Notes: generated from the letters alone by a model not told the origin. Positions 43,757 to 52,401 are shown, counted from the stretch's first letter. The stretch: DNA of 64,000 nucleotides from Gammaproteobacteria bacterium (GCA_016707425.1 JADJHU010000015.1:682001-746000); one strand, 5' to 3'. A program made the numbers and translations.

Positions 43757-44310
43757 AGCCACTCAAGCATGCGCATCGCACTTTCCGGGCTGTACTGCCC
43801 GCGCTGATTCTCGTCACGGCTGCCCTTGCCGGCTGTCAGCGATCCGGAGAGGCCCCTGTGGCGGAGCCCCCGGCCGTCACGGCAGCCCAGGCCGAGAGCC
43901 ACGCAGCGCCGGCGCATCCCGCCGCGGCGCATGTGCACCCCGTGCATCCGAAGCTCGAACTCGATGCCGACGGTCGTCGCTGGAGCATCGACGAACCGCT
44001 CCACACGGGGATGCGGCGCATCCGCGACGCCGTGGCGCCGTACACCGGCGCCTCGCCGAAGCAGCTGTCCGCCGACGAGGGGCGGGCGCTTGCCGCCACC
44101 ATCCGCGCCCAGGTGCAGTTTCTCGTCGAGAACTGCAAGCTCAATCCGAAAGCCGACGCGACGCTGCATGCGCTGATCGGCGATCTGCTGGCCGGTGCCC
44201 AGGGGCTCGAGGCGGATCCGGCGGCGCTCGACGGCGTGCCGCTGATCGTCGAGGCGCTCGGGCAGTACCCGCGCTACTTCGACGATCCGCGCTGGCAGCC
44301 AATCACCTGA
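43753..44310 (+). CDS. Unrecognised lipoprotein with His-rich segment
   Basis: 185 residues. Signal peptide with lipobox ALAGC (Cys28). An Ala/Pro-rich linker leads into a His-rich stretch (HAAPAHPAAAHVHPVHPK, about 50-67). A helical domain follows, with RWSIDEPLHTGMRRIRDAV and VQFLVENCKLNPKADATLH. The helical part is similar in size to a four-helix c'-type or metal-binding bundle, but there is no CxxCH, so covalent heme is excluded. Likely periplasmic. Overlap with ogt (ATGA) suggests co-transcription. I do not recognise the family with confidence. Confidence 0.6.
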   Translation: MKPLKHAHRTFRAVLPALILVTAALAGCQRSGEAPVAEPPAVTAAQAESHAAPAHPAAAHVHPVHPKLELDADGRRWSIDEPLHTGMRRIRDAVAPYTGASPKQLSADEGRALAATIRAQVQFLVENCKLNPKADATLHALIGDLLAGAQGLEADPAALDGVPLIVEALGQYPRYFDDPRWQPIT

Positions 44311-44327
44311 GGCGAAGCGGCTGCCTC

Positions 44328-44333
44328 AGGAGG
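44328..44333 (+). promoter_or_regulatory. Consensus ribosome binding site for a GTG start
   Basis: AGGAGG six bases before GTG 44340; it fixes the start of the MOSC fusion protein within a much longer open frame. Confidence 0.75.
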
Positions 44334-44339
44334 CGGCAC

Positions 44340-46340
44340 GTGACACGACGCCTGATCGGCCGGATCCGCCAGCTGTGGCGCTATCCGGTCAAGTCACTCG
44401 CGGGTGAGTCCGTCGAGCGTGCGGTCGTCGACAGGACGGGCCTTGCCGGTGACCGCAGCTGGGCTCTGCGCGACGTCATCGCCGATGAGCTCACCCACTG
44501 CAAGGCCATTCCGGCGCTTCTCGCGTGCACCGCGCGTTACCCCGTGGCGCCAGGACCCGGGCCGGGAGTCTCTCACGCGGAGATCGTGCTGCCGGACGGG
44601 AGAGTCGTCCGGACCGATGACCCATTCGTCGAACCGGTGCTCTCGGCGGTCGCAGGGCGTCCACTGACACTCTGGCCGCTGCAGCCACCTGAGAACGTCC
44701 GGCACTACCGGATCCGGCGCCCGATGACGCTCACCGTGATGCGCCAGCGCATGGGTCTGCCGCCCGATGCACCGCTTCCCGACTTCTCCATGTATCCGCA
44801 GGAGATGATGGCGGAGCTGCAGCAGCACGTCACGCCCCGCGGTTCCTACAAGGACGCGTACCCCGTTCACTTCGTCACGTCGGCATCTCTCGATGCCCTT
44901 GCGCACCTCGCTCCGGGCGTGGATCTCGACGTGCGCCGGTTCCGGCCGAACGTCGTGATCGAGACCGGCGAGGCGCGAGGCTTTCCTGAACACGACTGGG
45001 CCGGCTTCGATCTGATCATCGGCGGGATCGTCATGCACTGCGGGCCAAGGACGGTCCGCTGCGCGATGCCTGGCCAGGCGCAGCACGGGCTCGCGCCGGA
45101 ACCGCGGATCGGTGCGGTCCTCAGGCGGCATACAGGCTTCTACATGGGCGCCTATGCATCGATACACCAGGGCGGGGTGATCACCGTAGGCGACGAAGTG
45201 TTCCTCGAGAGCGTGCGGCGCGAGCGACCCTTGCGTCCTGCGGTGCTGGCGCAGTCCGTCGCTGCAGTCGAGCCGGCGATCACTGCGCCGCGGGTGGACG
45301 ACGGATGCTTTCGCCGGCTGCGCGTCGTCTGGAAGGAGCGTGAGGCCGAAGACGTCGTCTCACTGGGCCTGAAGGCGGAGGGTGCGCCCCGTGTGGCTTT
45401 CATCCCCGGACAGCACCTCGTGCTCAGGTTGCGAAGACCCGGCCATCCGACGCCGCTGCTGCGCAGCTACTCGATCAGCAGTGCTCCGGGAGACGGCGCG
45501 CGCGAAGACTTCCGCATCACCGTCAGGCGTATGGGCGCAGGCTCGAGTCATCTGCACGACAGCGTGCAGGCGGGCGACGAGCTCGAGGCGCGCGGGCCGA
45601 GCGGGCGATTCTTCGTATTGCCTGCTTCACCGGCACCCCTCGTGCTCATCAGCAGCGGCATCGGCGTGACGCCCCTGTTTGCCATGCTGCAGGCCGTTGC
45701 GGGGCATGCGCCCGCCCGACGCGTCGTCTGGGTGCATGCGACCCGGAACGGCCGCACGCATGTCTTCAGGCAGCAGGTCGGAACGCTGGCCGCGTCCCTC
45801 AGCCGGTTTTCTTCCCTGATCGTCTATACGCAACCGGACGCCCAGGACGTGCCGGGGCGTGACTATCAGCTCTCGCGACATCTCGTAGACGAGGATTTCG
45901 CGTCCATTGCCGACCTGCGATCGGCGGAGGTCTTTCTCTGCGGGACGCCTGCCTTCATGAGCTCGGTGTCGGGTCTGCTTCGACGCTGTGGTGTCGAGGT
46001 CGAGAGGATCCACTGCGAATCCTTCGGCGGAGCACGGTCGCGATCTTCCGCAGCGGATTTCTCGGGAATGCGAGCGCAGCCTGCAGTGCGGCGTGTGCGC
46101 TTCGCGCGGTCTGGTATCGACGCAGAATGGTCGGCCGCGGGGGGTTCGCTGCTGGAGCTGACCGAGGAGCTCGGCCTCGCGGTGGATTCCGGCTGCCGGC
46201 TGGGATCCTGCTGTGCCTGTGCCGTGCCACTGATCGCAGGGGAGACCGAGTATGCGGGGGCAGGCATCGTCGCGCCGCCACCCGGCACGGTGCTCCTCTG
46301 CTGCGCAGAGCCGCTCACCGATCTGGTCCTCGATCTGTAG
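44340..46340 (+). CDS. MOSC domain-flavin reductase-[2Fe-2S] ferredoxin fusion
   Basis: 666 residues. The MOSC N-terminal barrel (RIRQLWRYPVKSLAGE) and MOSC domain carry a likely molybdenum-ligand Cys241 (RTVRCAMP). A ferredoxin-reductase module begins near 320, with the FAD motif RSYSIS (375-380) and the NAD-domain motif ISSGIGVTPLFAML. A plant-type ferredoxin ends the protein (SGCRLGSCCAC plus a distal Cys in LLCCAEP). E. coli YcbX is MOSC plus ferredoxin and needs an outside reductase to reduce N-hydroxylated bases; here all modules are in one chain. GTG start with AGGAGG. A second MOSC gene follows after 74 bases. Confidence 0.9.
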   Translation: MTRRLIGRIRQLWRYPVKSLAGESVERAVVDRTGLAGDRSWALRDVIADELTHCKAIPALLACTARYPVAPGPGPGVSHAEIVLPDGRVVRTDDPFVEPVLSAVAGRPLTLWPLQPPENVRHYRIRRPMTLTVMRQRMGLPPDAPLPDFSMYPQEMMAELQQHVTPRGSYKDAYPVHFVTSASLDALAHLAPGVDLDVRRFRPNVVIETGEARGFPEHDWAGFDLIIGGIVMHCGPRTVRCAMPGQAQHGLAPEPRIGAVLRRHTGFYMGAYASIHQGGVITVGDEVFLESVRRERPLRPAVLAQSVAAVEPAITAPRVDDGCFRRLRVVWKEREAEDVVSLGLKAEGAPRVAFIPGQHLVLRLRRPGHPTPLLRSYSISSAPGDGAREDFRITVRRMGAGSSHLHDSVQAGDELEARGPSGRFFVLPASPAPLVLISSGIGVTPLFAMLQAVAGHAPARRVVWVHATRNGRTHVFRQQVGTLAASLSRFSSLIVYTQPDAQDVPGRDYQLSRHLVDEDFASIADLRSAEVFLCGTPAFMSSVSGLLRRCGVEVERIHCESFGGARSRSSAADFSGMRAQPAVRRVRFARSGIDAEWSAAGGSLLELTEELGLAVDSGCRLGSCCACAVPLIAGETEYAGAGIVAPPPGTVLLCCAEPLTDLVLDL

Positions 46341-46414
46341 TACCCGTCCCTCTGCGCCGCCGTCCGGGCATGGCGTATCATCGAGTGGGTGGCCCGGCCG
46401 GTGGAGAGCAGATC

Positions 46415-47302
46415 GTGCGTGTGGGAGAGGTGACCGAGCTTTGGCGTTATCCCGTGAAGAGCCTGGGCGGGGAACGCATTCGGGCCGCCTCCCTCGTGAC
46501 GGGCGGCCTCGAAGGGGACCGGTACTGGGCAGTCAAGGAACGCCAGATCCGCACGGCCAAGCAGTGGCCCGGGCTGCTGCGGCTGACAGCACGCTATCTG
46601 CGCGAACCGCATGCCGGGGATTACGGTCGTGCGGTGGCTCCGGTGGAGATCTCCTCACCCGATGGGTCGCACTGCACAAGCGACGATCCGCAGATCGATC
46701 CGTGGCTGGGTGGGCAGTTGCGGAAGACTGTGCACCTCGCCGCGAGAGAGCCGCCCGAGAACCGCGCGCACTACCGGCGGGCGGGCGCCATGAGCGAAGC
46801 CGACATCAAGGCGGAGATCGCACTGCAACCGGGCGAGGCGCTGCCGACCTATGAGAGCGTTCCGACGGATCTCCTGACGCAGCTGGCCGAGTACGCCACC
46901 CCCCCGGGTTTCTACTACGATGCCTATCCGCTGCATCTGCTGACGACGGACAGCCTGCGATTCCTCCACGAGCGCAGCGGCCTCGACACGGACGTACGCC
47001 GCTTTCGTCCCAACGTGCTGGTGCGCCCGGATGCCGAGGTCCCGGCACTCACCGAGTTCGACTGGATCGGGCGGGATCTCGCCGTGGGTGAGGCCGTGCT
47101 GCGGATCGAGTCGCGCACCGTGCGTTGCACCATGCCCTCCCGTCCGCAGCCGCTCCTGGGCATTGCGGAGGAAAAATCCATGACGCGTGCCATCGTCGAT
47201 CACGTGAAGCGTGAGCTCGGCGTCAACGTGCGCGTCGCGCGCCCGGGGACCGTACGGGAGGGCGACGCCGTTATTCTGCTCGATCAGGGAGTCGTCGCAT
47301 GA
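46415..47302 (+). CDS. Stand-alone MOSC domain protein (mARC/YcbX-like)
   Basis: 295 residues, paralogous to the N-terminal half of the preceding fusion (VTELWRYPVKSLGGERI; DTDVRRFRPNVLVRP; RTVRCTMP with Cys238). Predicted to bind molybdenum cofactor and reduce N-hydroxylated or related substrates, but it has no redox partner domain of its own. GTG 46415 was chosen over ATG 46370 since GGAGAG lies about eight bases upstream and the protein then aligns with the paralogue's start. It overlaps the Rid gene by four bases. Confidence 0.85.
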   Translation: MRVGEVTELWRYPVKSLGGERIRAASLVTGGLEGDRYWAVKERQIRTAKQWPGLLRLTARYLREPHAGDYGRAVAPVEISSPDGSHCTSDDPQIDPWLGGQLRKTVHLAAREPPENRAHYRRAGAMSEADIKAEIALQPGEALPTYESVPTDLLTQLAEYATPPGFYYDAYPLHLLTTDSLRFLHERSGLDTDVRRFRPNVLVRPDAEVPALTEFDWIGRDLAVGEAVLRIESRTVRCTMPSRPQPLLGIAEEKSMTRAIVDHVKRELGVNVRVARPGTVREGDAVILLDQGVVA

Positions 47303-47703
47303 CCATCGAACACGTGCAGCCACCTGGCCTGTTCAAGGCCGAAGGTTTCAGCCAGGTCGTCGTGGGCACCGGGCGACGCCTGGCATTCATTGCGGGTCAG
47401 GGTGCGTACGATGCACAGTTCCAGCTTGTGGGCCGAGGCGATCATTACGCACAGGCTGTGCAGGCCTTCCGCAATCTGACCACGGCGCTCGAGGCGCTCG
47501 GCGCCGGACCGGCGCAGATCGTTTCGACGACCCTGTACGTCGTCGGTCTCACGCCCGAGGTACTCGAACGGTTCACGGCGGCGATGAACCACGCTCTCGA
47601 CGGGCGCCCGTTTCCTCCGAATGCGGCCACCATGGTGGGTGTGGAGCGGCTTGCCTTCCCGGAGATGCTGATCGAGATTTCGGCGATTGCGCTGCTCGAC
47701 TGA
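47299..47703 (+). CDS. Cytosolic Rid/YjgF-family protein
   Basis: 134 residues of the trimeric Rid fold (GRRLAFIAGQGAYD; FRNLTTALEALGAG; LIEISAIALL). It is clearly paralogous to the exported Rid at 37658 (shared GRRLAFIAGQ, similar IVSTTLYVVGLT). The position of the RidA catalytic Arg is Asn (FPPNAAT), so classical imine deaminase activity is doubtful. The ATGA overlap with a MOSC gene suggests joint action on N-containing metabolites; this is inference. Confidence 0.88.
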   Translation: MTIEHVQPPGLFKAEGFSQVVVGTGRRLAFIAGQGAYDAQFQLVGRGDHYAQAVQAFRNLTTALEALGAGPAQIVSTTLYVVGLTPEVLERFTAAMNHALDGRPFPPNAATMVGVERLAFPEMLIEISAIALLD

Positions 47704-47743
47704 GGTCCTCGGGGATCGCGGTGCCGGCCGCGTCAGCGAGGCG

Positions 47744-48478
47744 TCATCCGAGCACGCGCGTCCAGAAGGTGCGCATCTTCTCCCAGGACTGACGGTCCGC
47801 ATTCGCGTCATAGGCCAGTGGCAACCCGAAGCGCTGACCGTTCTCGGTGGCCTTCGGATTGGTGAAGGCGTGCCGGGCGCCGGGATAGACCACCACCTCT
47901 AGATCCACGCCGAGCTCCTGCATTTCCTTCCGGAAAGATTCGAGCTGCTCGGCCGGAACGAAAGAGTCGTCGCCGGCCTGACAGATGAGCACCTTCGCCT
48001 TGACGTCCCCCTTCCTCGCCGCGTGAGTGCGATCGAGCGAGCCGTGGAAGCTCACGACGCCTCGGAGATCGAGCCCGAGCCGCGCAGCATGCAGGGCCAG
48101 CGCGCCACCCATGCAGTAGCCCATTGCACCGAGACGAACTGCATCCACCTCGGGTCTTGCAGCGAGTGCGGCAAGCGCCGCGCGGATGCGCTCACTCGTC
48201 CCGTCCATGTCCGCGAACAGCCCGTTCATGAGTTCGCCCGCCTCCTTTGCGTCGGTGGCGGTGCGCCCCTCGCCGTAGATATCGGCCGCGAGGGCGACGT
48301 AACCGAGCCCCGCGAGCTCGCGCGCCCGGCGCTCGAGGTAGTCATTGAGTCCCCACCATTCGCTGAAGATCACGATCCCCGGACGCCGGCCGCGCTGTGC
48401 GGCATCGAAGGCGAGGTGGCTCCGCATGGTCCTGCCGCCTGCGGCATAGCGAACGGTCTCGGTCCTGATATCGCCCAT
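47744..48478 (-). CDS. Dienelactone hydrolase family protein
   Basis: 244-residue alpha/beta-hydrolase. The Cys nucleophile (Cys122 in GYCMGG), the activating Glu40 (FSEWWGLN), an aspartate in GDDSFVP and a histidine in GARHAF form the DLH Cys-Asp-His triad. Dienelactone hydrolases open lactones in chlorocatechol degradation, but chromosomal copies often have other roles. AGGAGAG precedes the ATG by about seven bases. No ring-cleavage genes are nearby, so the substrate is open. Confidence 0.9.
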   Translation of the reverse strand: MGDIRTETVRYAAGGRTMRSHLAFDAAQRGRRPGIVIFSEWWGLNDYLERRARELAGLGYVALAADIYGEGRTATDAKEAGELMNGLFADMDGTSERIRAALAALAARPEVDAVRLGAMGYCMGGALALHAARLGLDLRGVVSFHGSLDRTHAARKGDVKAKVLICQAGDDSFVPAEQLESFRKEMQELGVDLEVVVYPGARHAFTNPKATENGQRFGLPLAYDANADRQSWEKMRTFWTRVLG

Positions 48479-48603
48479 GACACTCTCCTCATCGGGACTC
48501 GCAGGATCTGATTAGACCTCCCTGCGGCAGCCGCGTCGATCCCCGCTTCCGTGGGGCATGCCCGATGGCGTAGGCTCTGTCCTGTTCCGCCACGAAGAAT
48601 CTG

Positions 48604-49464
48604 ATGGACGCACCCATGATCACGGCTTCCTGTCTCTGTGGCGAGGTCGGCTGGCAATACGACGGGGCGTTCGCCTCGATGAGCCATTGCCACTGTTCGA
48701 TGTGCCGCAAGCATCACGGCACGGCGTTCGTGACCTTCGTGACGGGGCCGGGCAGGGGTTTCAGCTGGGCCGGCGGCGAGGGCAGCATCCGCTGGTATCG
48801 CTCATCCGAGCACAACAGGCGCGGCTTCTGTGTGCGTTGCGGTGCCAAGATGCCCATGCTGCTGAGCGAGCACGACCTCGCGATTCTCCCGGCCGGACCG
48901 CTGGAGGGCGATCCCGGCCTGCGCCCGCAGAGGCACATCTTCGTCGGCTCGCGCGCGCCCTGGTACACGATCACGGACTCCCTGCCGCAGCATGCAGCGC
49001 TTCCGCCGGGACTCAGTGCCAGCGTCGTCTCGCGGCCGATGCCGGAAACCCGGCCTGACACCATCTCGGGCAGCTGCCTCTGCGGGGATGTGGCGTTCGA
49101 GATCGGCGCGGCGCCACGGCGCATGTACAACTGCCACTGCCTGCGCTGTCGCCGGGCGCGCAGTGCGGTGCATGCCACGAACGTCTTCTATCCGCTGGAG
49201 AGTTTCCGCTGGGTCCGGGGCGAGTCGCAGCTCACGGACTACGCCTTGCCCGGCGCACCCTACTTCGGCACTTCCTTCTGCTCACGCTGCGGCGGCATGA
49301 TGCCGCGCTCCGGAAAGGAGCACGGCATCGTGACCGTCCCAGCCGGTTCGCTGGATACGGATCCGGGAATGCGGCCGCTGGCACACATCTATGTTGGCTC
49401 GAAGGCTCCATGGTTCGAGATCACGGACACGCTGCCGCAGTTTGCGGAGATGCGGGCACGGTGA
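48604..49464 (+). CDS. Tandem GFA/CENP-V-domain zinc protein
   Basis: 286 residues containing two complete GFA domains. Each has its own zinc-cysteine set: CLCGEV/CHCSMC/CVRC in domain 1 (about 8-135) and CLCGDV/CHCLRC/CSRC in domain 2 (about 150-280). GFA-domain proteins include glutathione-dependent formaldehyde-activating enzyme, but most are uncharacterised and single-domain at about 130-190 residues. The two halves are similar (both contain HI(F/Y)VGSRAPW-type segments), which points to internal duplication. ATG 48616 is an alternative start. Confidence 0.88.
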   Translation: MDAPMITASCLCGEVGWQYDGAFASMSHCHCSMCRKHHGTAFVTFVTGPGRGFSWAGGEGSIRWYRSSEHNRRGFCVRCGAKMPMLLSEHDLAILPAGPLEGDPGLRPQRHIFVGSRAPWYTITDSLPQHAALPPGLSASVVSRPMPETRPDTISGSCLCGDVAFEIGAAPRRMYNCHCLRCRRARSAVHATNVFYPLESFRWVRGESQLTDYALPGAPYFGTSFCSRCGGMMPRSGKEHGIVTVPAGSLDTDPGMRPLAHIYVGSKAPWFEITDTLPQFAEMRAR

Positions 49465-49564
49465 AGTTCACTGTGGACATCAGGTTGTTCCGCGCGGCGG
49501 CTTGGCCGCGGTCGCTGCCACCCCCGCAGTTCCGGGGCGTGGCCACCGTACACCGTCGGGACTC

Positions 49565-50605
49565 ATGACAGGAAGCAGCAAGACGGCGCTCCGCGTGGGG
49601 CTCTTGCTTGCAGGTGGTTGCGCTCTCGCGGCGGAGCTCGATCCCGCCGGGCGGCTCGCGCATTCCGGCGCAGCGAAGCCTGATGCCGGGCCTGTCCCCG
49701 CCATGCCCTGGATCGATCGCGCACACGACTGGGTCTACGATGCCGCCTGGCGCTCGGCACGGCGAATCGATGGGTTTTTCGGGCCCGCGCAGGACCCGGC
49801 GCGCTACGGGCAGGCCCGTGGCAGCATCACGCCGGCGCTGCTGTGGGACGAATTCCGGGGCTGGCATCCGCAGCTGCGATTCCGCGTGGACCTGCCGCTG
49901 CCACGTCTGGACGAGCGCTTCGATGTCTTCATCGGCCGCGTCAACCGTGACGAATACGTCACGGAGCGCGCGGAACCATCGGGCGCCTTCCCGCGGCAGT
50001 ACGGGCCGATCGAGGAGGACCAGACGCTCTTCGGGATCTCCTATCGCGAGCCGGCGCATCAGGGCTGGCGTTTCGCCGCGGGCGGTGGCGTGCGCGTGCG
50101 GATGCCGCTCGACCCCTTTCTGAAGATGGGCTACCTCTATGAGCGGGGCAACCCGAGACGCCTGCTGTTCAGTGCGCGGGAAACCGTGTTCTGGCAGAGC
50201 AGCGAGAATTTCGGGTTGACCAGTCGCGCGGATCTGGCCCGCTTCGTCGGTGAGCGCTGGCTGCTGCGCTCCACCGTTTCCGGGACGGTGTCGCAGGAAA
50301 CCGAGGGAGTGCGGGGCTATGCGACGCTCATGGCACTGCGGCCGCTGGCGCGCCGGCGCGCCGTGGCGCTGCAGCTCGGCATGAATGGCGAGACCGATAC
50401 GCCCGTGCCGCTGCACGAGTACGGGTTCAAGGCCGCCTGGCGCCAGAGCGTCGTGCGCGACTGGCTGGTGCTCGAGCTGCGCACGAGCCTGACCTATCCG
50501 AAGGATCTCCCCGGTCAGCCGCGCGAAGCGAGCTGGGGGATGGGTGCGGGCTTCGAGATGTACTTCGGGACCGACGAGTTCTCCGCCCAGCCGGTGACGT
50601 TCTGA
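49565..50605 (+). CDS. Exported protein, probable outer-membrane beta-barrel, family not recognised
   Basis: 346 residues. A weak signal-like segment (about 7-23, VGLLLAGGCALAAE) is followed by a region rich in alternating hydrophobic/aromatic strands (LRFRVDLPLPRLDERFDVF, LFSARETVFWQSSENFGL, AVALQLGMNG). It ends in a C-terminal phenylalanine (QPVTF), as in outer-membrane barrels recognised by Bam. The lipobox-like GGC (Cys19) is poor. No function assigned. Separate transcription unit, followed by convergent yebC. Confidence 0.55.
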   Translation: MTGSSKTALRVGLLLAGGCALAAELDPAGRLAHSGAAKPDAGPVPAMPWIDRAHDWVYDAAWRSARRIDGFFGPAQDPARYGQARGSITPALLWDEFRGWHPQLRFRVDLPLPRLDERFDVFIGRVNRDEYVTERAEPSGAFPRQYGPIEEDQTLFGISYREPAHQGWRFAAGGGVRVRMPLDPFLKMGYLYERGNPRRLLFSARETVFWQSSENFGLTSRADLARFVGERWLLRSTVSGTVSQETEGVRGYATLMALRPLARRRAVALQLGMNGETDTPVPLHEYGFKAAWRQSVVRDWLVLELRTSLTYPKDLPGQPREASWGMGAGFEMYFGTDEFSAQPVTF

Positions 50606-50629
50606 CGGCGGACCGCTTCGAGTGTGTCC

Positions 50630-51352
50630 TCAGACGAGCGTGTGGAAGACCTGCTGCACGTCCTCGTCCTGCTCGAGCCGGTCGATGAGCTCGAGGACCT
50701 CGGTCGCCTGCGCCTCGGGCAGCTCCACGGGCGTCATGCACACGTACTCGTGCGCGGCCGAAAGCGGTGCGAGTCCGCGGGCCTCGAGCGCCTCCTGCAC
50801 GCGGCCAAAATCCTCGAACGCGCAGCGCACCACGAGCTGCGCCTCGCCCTTCTCGCCCGTGCCTTCACCCATTTCCTCGAGCCCGTGATCCATGAGGTAG
50901 AGCTCGAGATCGTCCTGGTCGATGCCTTCCGGGTTCAGCCGGAAGACCCCCATCTTGCGGAACTGGAAGCTGACACTGCCGCTCGTGGCGAGATTCCCGC
51001 CGTGCTTCTGGATGACGTTGCGCACCGATGCCACGGTGCGCGTCGGGTTGTCCGTGGCCGCTTCGACGAGGAGCGCCACGCCGTGCGGCGCGTAGCCCTC
51101 GTAGAGCACCTGCTGATAATTTGCCGCGTCGCGTCCCGAGGCGCGCTTGATGGCCGCTTCGACCTTGTCCTTCGGCATGTTCACGGCGCGCGCGTTCTGA
51201 ACTGCGCGGCGCAGTGCGGGGTTCGAGCCCGGGTCGCCGCCGCCGGCTTTCGCCGCCATGGTGATGTCCTTGGCGATCCGCGCGAACTGCTTGGCCATGC
51301 GGTTCCAGCGCGCGAACATCGTGTGCTTGCGGACTTCGAAGATTCTTCCCAT
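50630..51352 (-). CDS. YebC/PmpR-family translation factor or regulator
   Basis: 240 residues, three-domain YebC fold. The N-terminus MGRIFEVRKHTMFARWNRM differs from the canonical GHSKWANIKHRK of gammaproteobacterial YebC and resembles the form seen in Bacteroidota. Downstream motifs are standard (AVNMPKDKVEAAIKRA, YEGYAPHGVALLVEA, NGSVSF-like ATSGSVSFQF). YebC proteins help ribosomes through proline stretches and have been reported as transcriptional regulators. ruvC is not adjacent, unlike the usual yebC-ruvCAB order. A TATAAT lies nine bases before the ATG. Confidence 0.88.
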   Translation of the reverse strand: MGRIFEVRKHTMFARWNRMAKQFARIAKDITMAAKAGGGDPGSNPALRRAVQNARAVNMPKDKVEAAIKRASGRDAANYQQVLYEGYAPHGVALLVEAATDNPTRTVASVRNVIQKHGGNLATSGSVSFQFRKMGVFRLNPEGIDQDDLELYLMDHGLEEMGEGTGEKGEAQLVVRCAFEDFGRVQEALEARGLAPLSAAHEYVCMTPVELPEAQATEVLELIDRLEQDEDVQQVFHTLV

Positions 51353-51360
51353 ATCAGACG

Positions 51361-51366
51361 ATTATA
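51361..51366 (-). promoter_or_regulatory. Consensus -10 (TATAAT) close to the yebC start
   Basis: TATAAT ends eight bases upstream of ATG 51352, so transcription would begin at or next to the start codon (leaderless). No good -35 is seen. Confidence 0.4.
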
Positions 51367-51457
51367 GGTGACCGGCGACCCGACCCGGTCATTCGCTATG
51401 CTAAAGGGGAATATGGAGGTGCATCCGGGCGGATCCGATGCACGGAGAACGGTGGCG

Positions 51458-52300
51458 ATGTCAAAGAAACCAGTCGGCAAACCGGTTGCACGCGGCGAGC
51501 CACGCGTTCGACGGGCGTATTTCGAGTGCCGCTTCGGACAGCTGCACGTGCAGAACGCAATCCCGCCAGGCGGGGGATTCGACGAGGGCACCTCACTCCT
51601 GTGCCTGCATCCGACACCGCTGTCGGGCGGCGTCTTCGCCGGGCTCCTGCGGACGATGGGCCACGACCGCTCGGTGTATGCACCGGACCTCCCGGGTTAC
51701 GGCGAATCCGACGCTCCGCCGGCGGCGCCGACCATCGCGGACTATGCCGGTGCCCTGGGCGATTTCCTCGACGCCATGCGCTTTCGGCAGATCGATGTGC
51801 TCGGAAGCCACACGGGAGCGGCGATCGCCGCGGAGCTCGCGGTCGGCCGACCACAGCAGGTGCGGCGCGTGGTCCTGGCCGGTGTGCCGCTGTTCACGGC
51901 GTCCGAGCGCGACGCTGTCGCGCGCTCGACCGCATCGCTGCCGCATGGGGACGACGACGGGCGCCTGCTGGCGGAGTGGCACCGCAGCGTGGAGTGGGGG
52001 CGGCCGGACATGCCGTTCGCGGTGGTCGTGCAGCAGTTTGCGCAAAAGCTGCTGGCTGGCCCGCGTGCAGGGTGGGGCATCGCTGCGGCGCTTCAGTATC
52101 CTCTGCGCGAACGGCTGAGCCTCGTGCGCCAGCCGCTACTCGTGCTGCGCGTGAGAGATGCAAGTCCAGACACGAGCCTGCGCGTGCGCGAGGTGCTTCC
52201 GGCTGCACGCTTCGCCGATCCGCCTGAGGGACAGGTCCGGGGGCTGTTCGACGCGGATCCGCGGGCGGCGCTCGGGGCTGTGCAGGAATTTCTGGCCTGA
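51458..52300 (+). CDS. Alpha/beta-hydrolase-fold protein without the usual catalytic residues
   Basis: 280 residues with the fold signature DLPGYGESDAP and a nucleophile elbow at 116-120. The elbow reads GSHTG, placing His118 where Ser/Cys/Asp normally sits. The oxyanion-region HG motif is HP (LCLHPTPLSG), and no histidine follows in the C-terminal strand-loop where the triad base normally lies (FADPPEGQVRGLFDADP). It may therefore be a binding protein or use other chemistry. ATG 51458 was chosen for its GGAG about 11 bases upstream; earlier in-frame starts exist (51368, 51401, 51416). Confidence 0.75.
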   Translation: MSKKPVGKPVARGEPRVRRAYFECRFGQLHVQNAIPPGGGFDEGTSLLCLHPTPLSGGVFAGLLRTMGHDRSVYAPDLPGYGESDAPPAAPTIADYAGALGDFLDAMRFRQIDVLGSHTGAAIAAELAVGRPQQVRRVVLAGVPLFTASERDAVARSTASLPHGDDDGRLLAEWHRSVEWGRPDMPFAVVVQQFAQKLLAGPRAGWGIAAALQYPLRERLSLVRQPLLVLRVRDASPDTSLRVREVLPAARFADPPEGQVRGLFDADPRAALGAVQEFLA

Positions 52301-52401
52301 GACGCCGGTGCTCTGGTGACGGAATGCCGGGGATGCACTGCGCGGCACTTCAGGAGGAAACTGCGAACGGCCTCACGAATCGAGGGCTCTCTTCAGACTT
52401 A

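Noticed and set aside
43488..44339. Open frame running from within ogt into the MOSC fusion
   Set aside because: It is out of frame with ogt and the lipoprotein gene, Arg/Pro-rich, and a consensus ribosome binding site marks GTG 44340.
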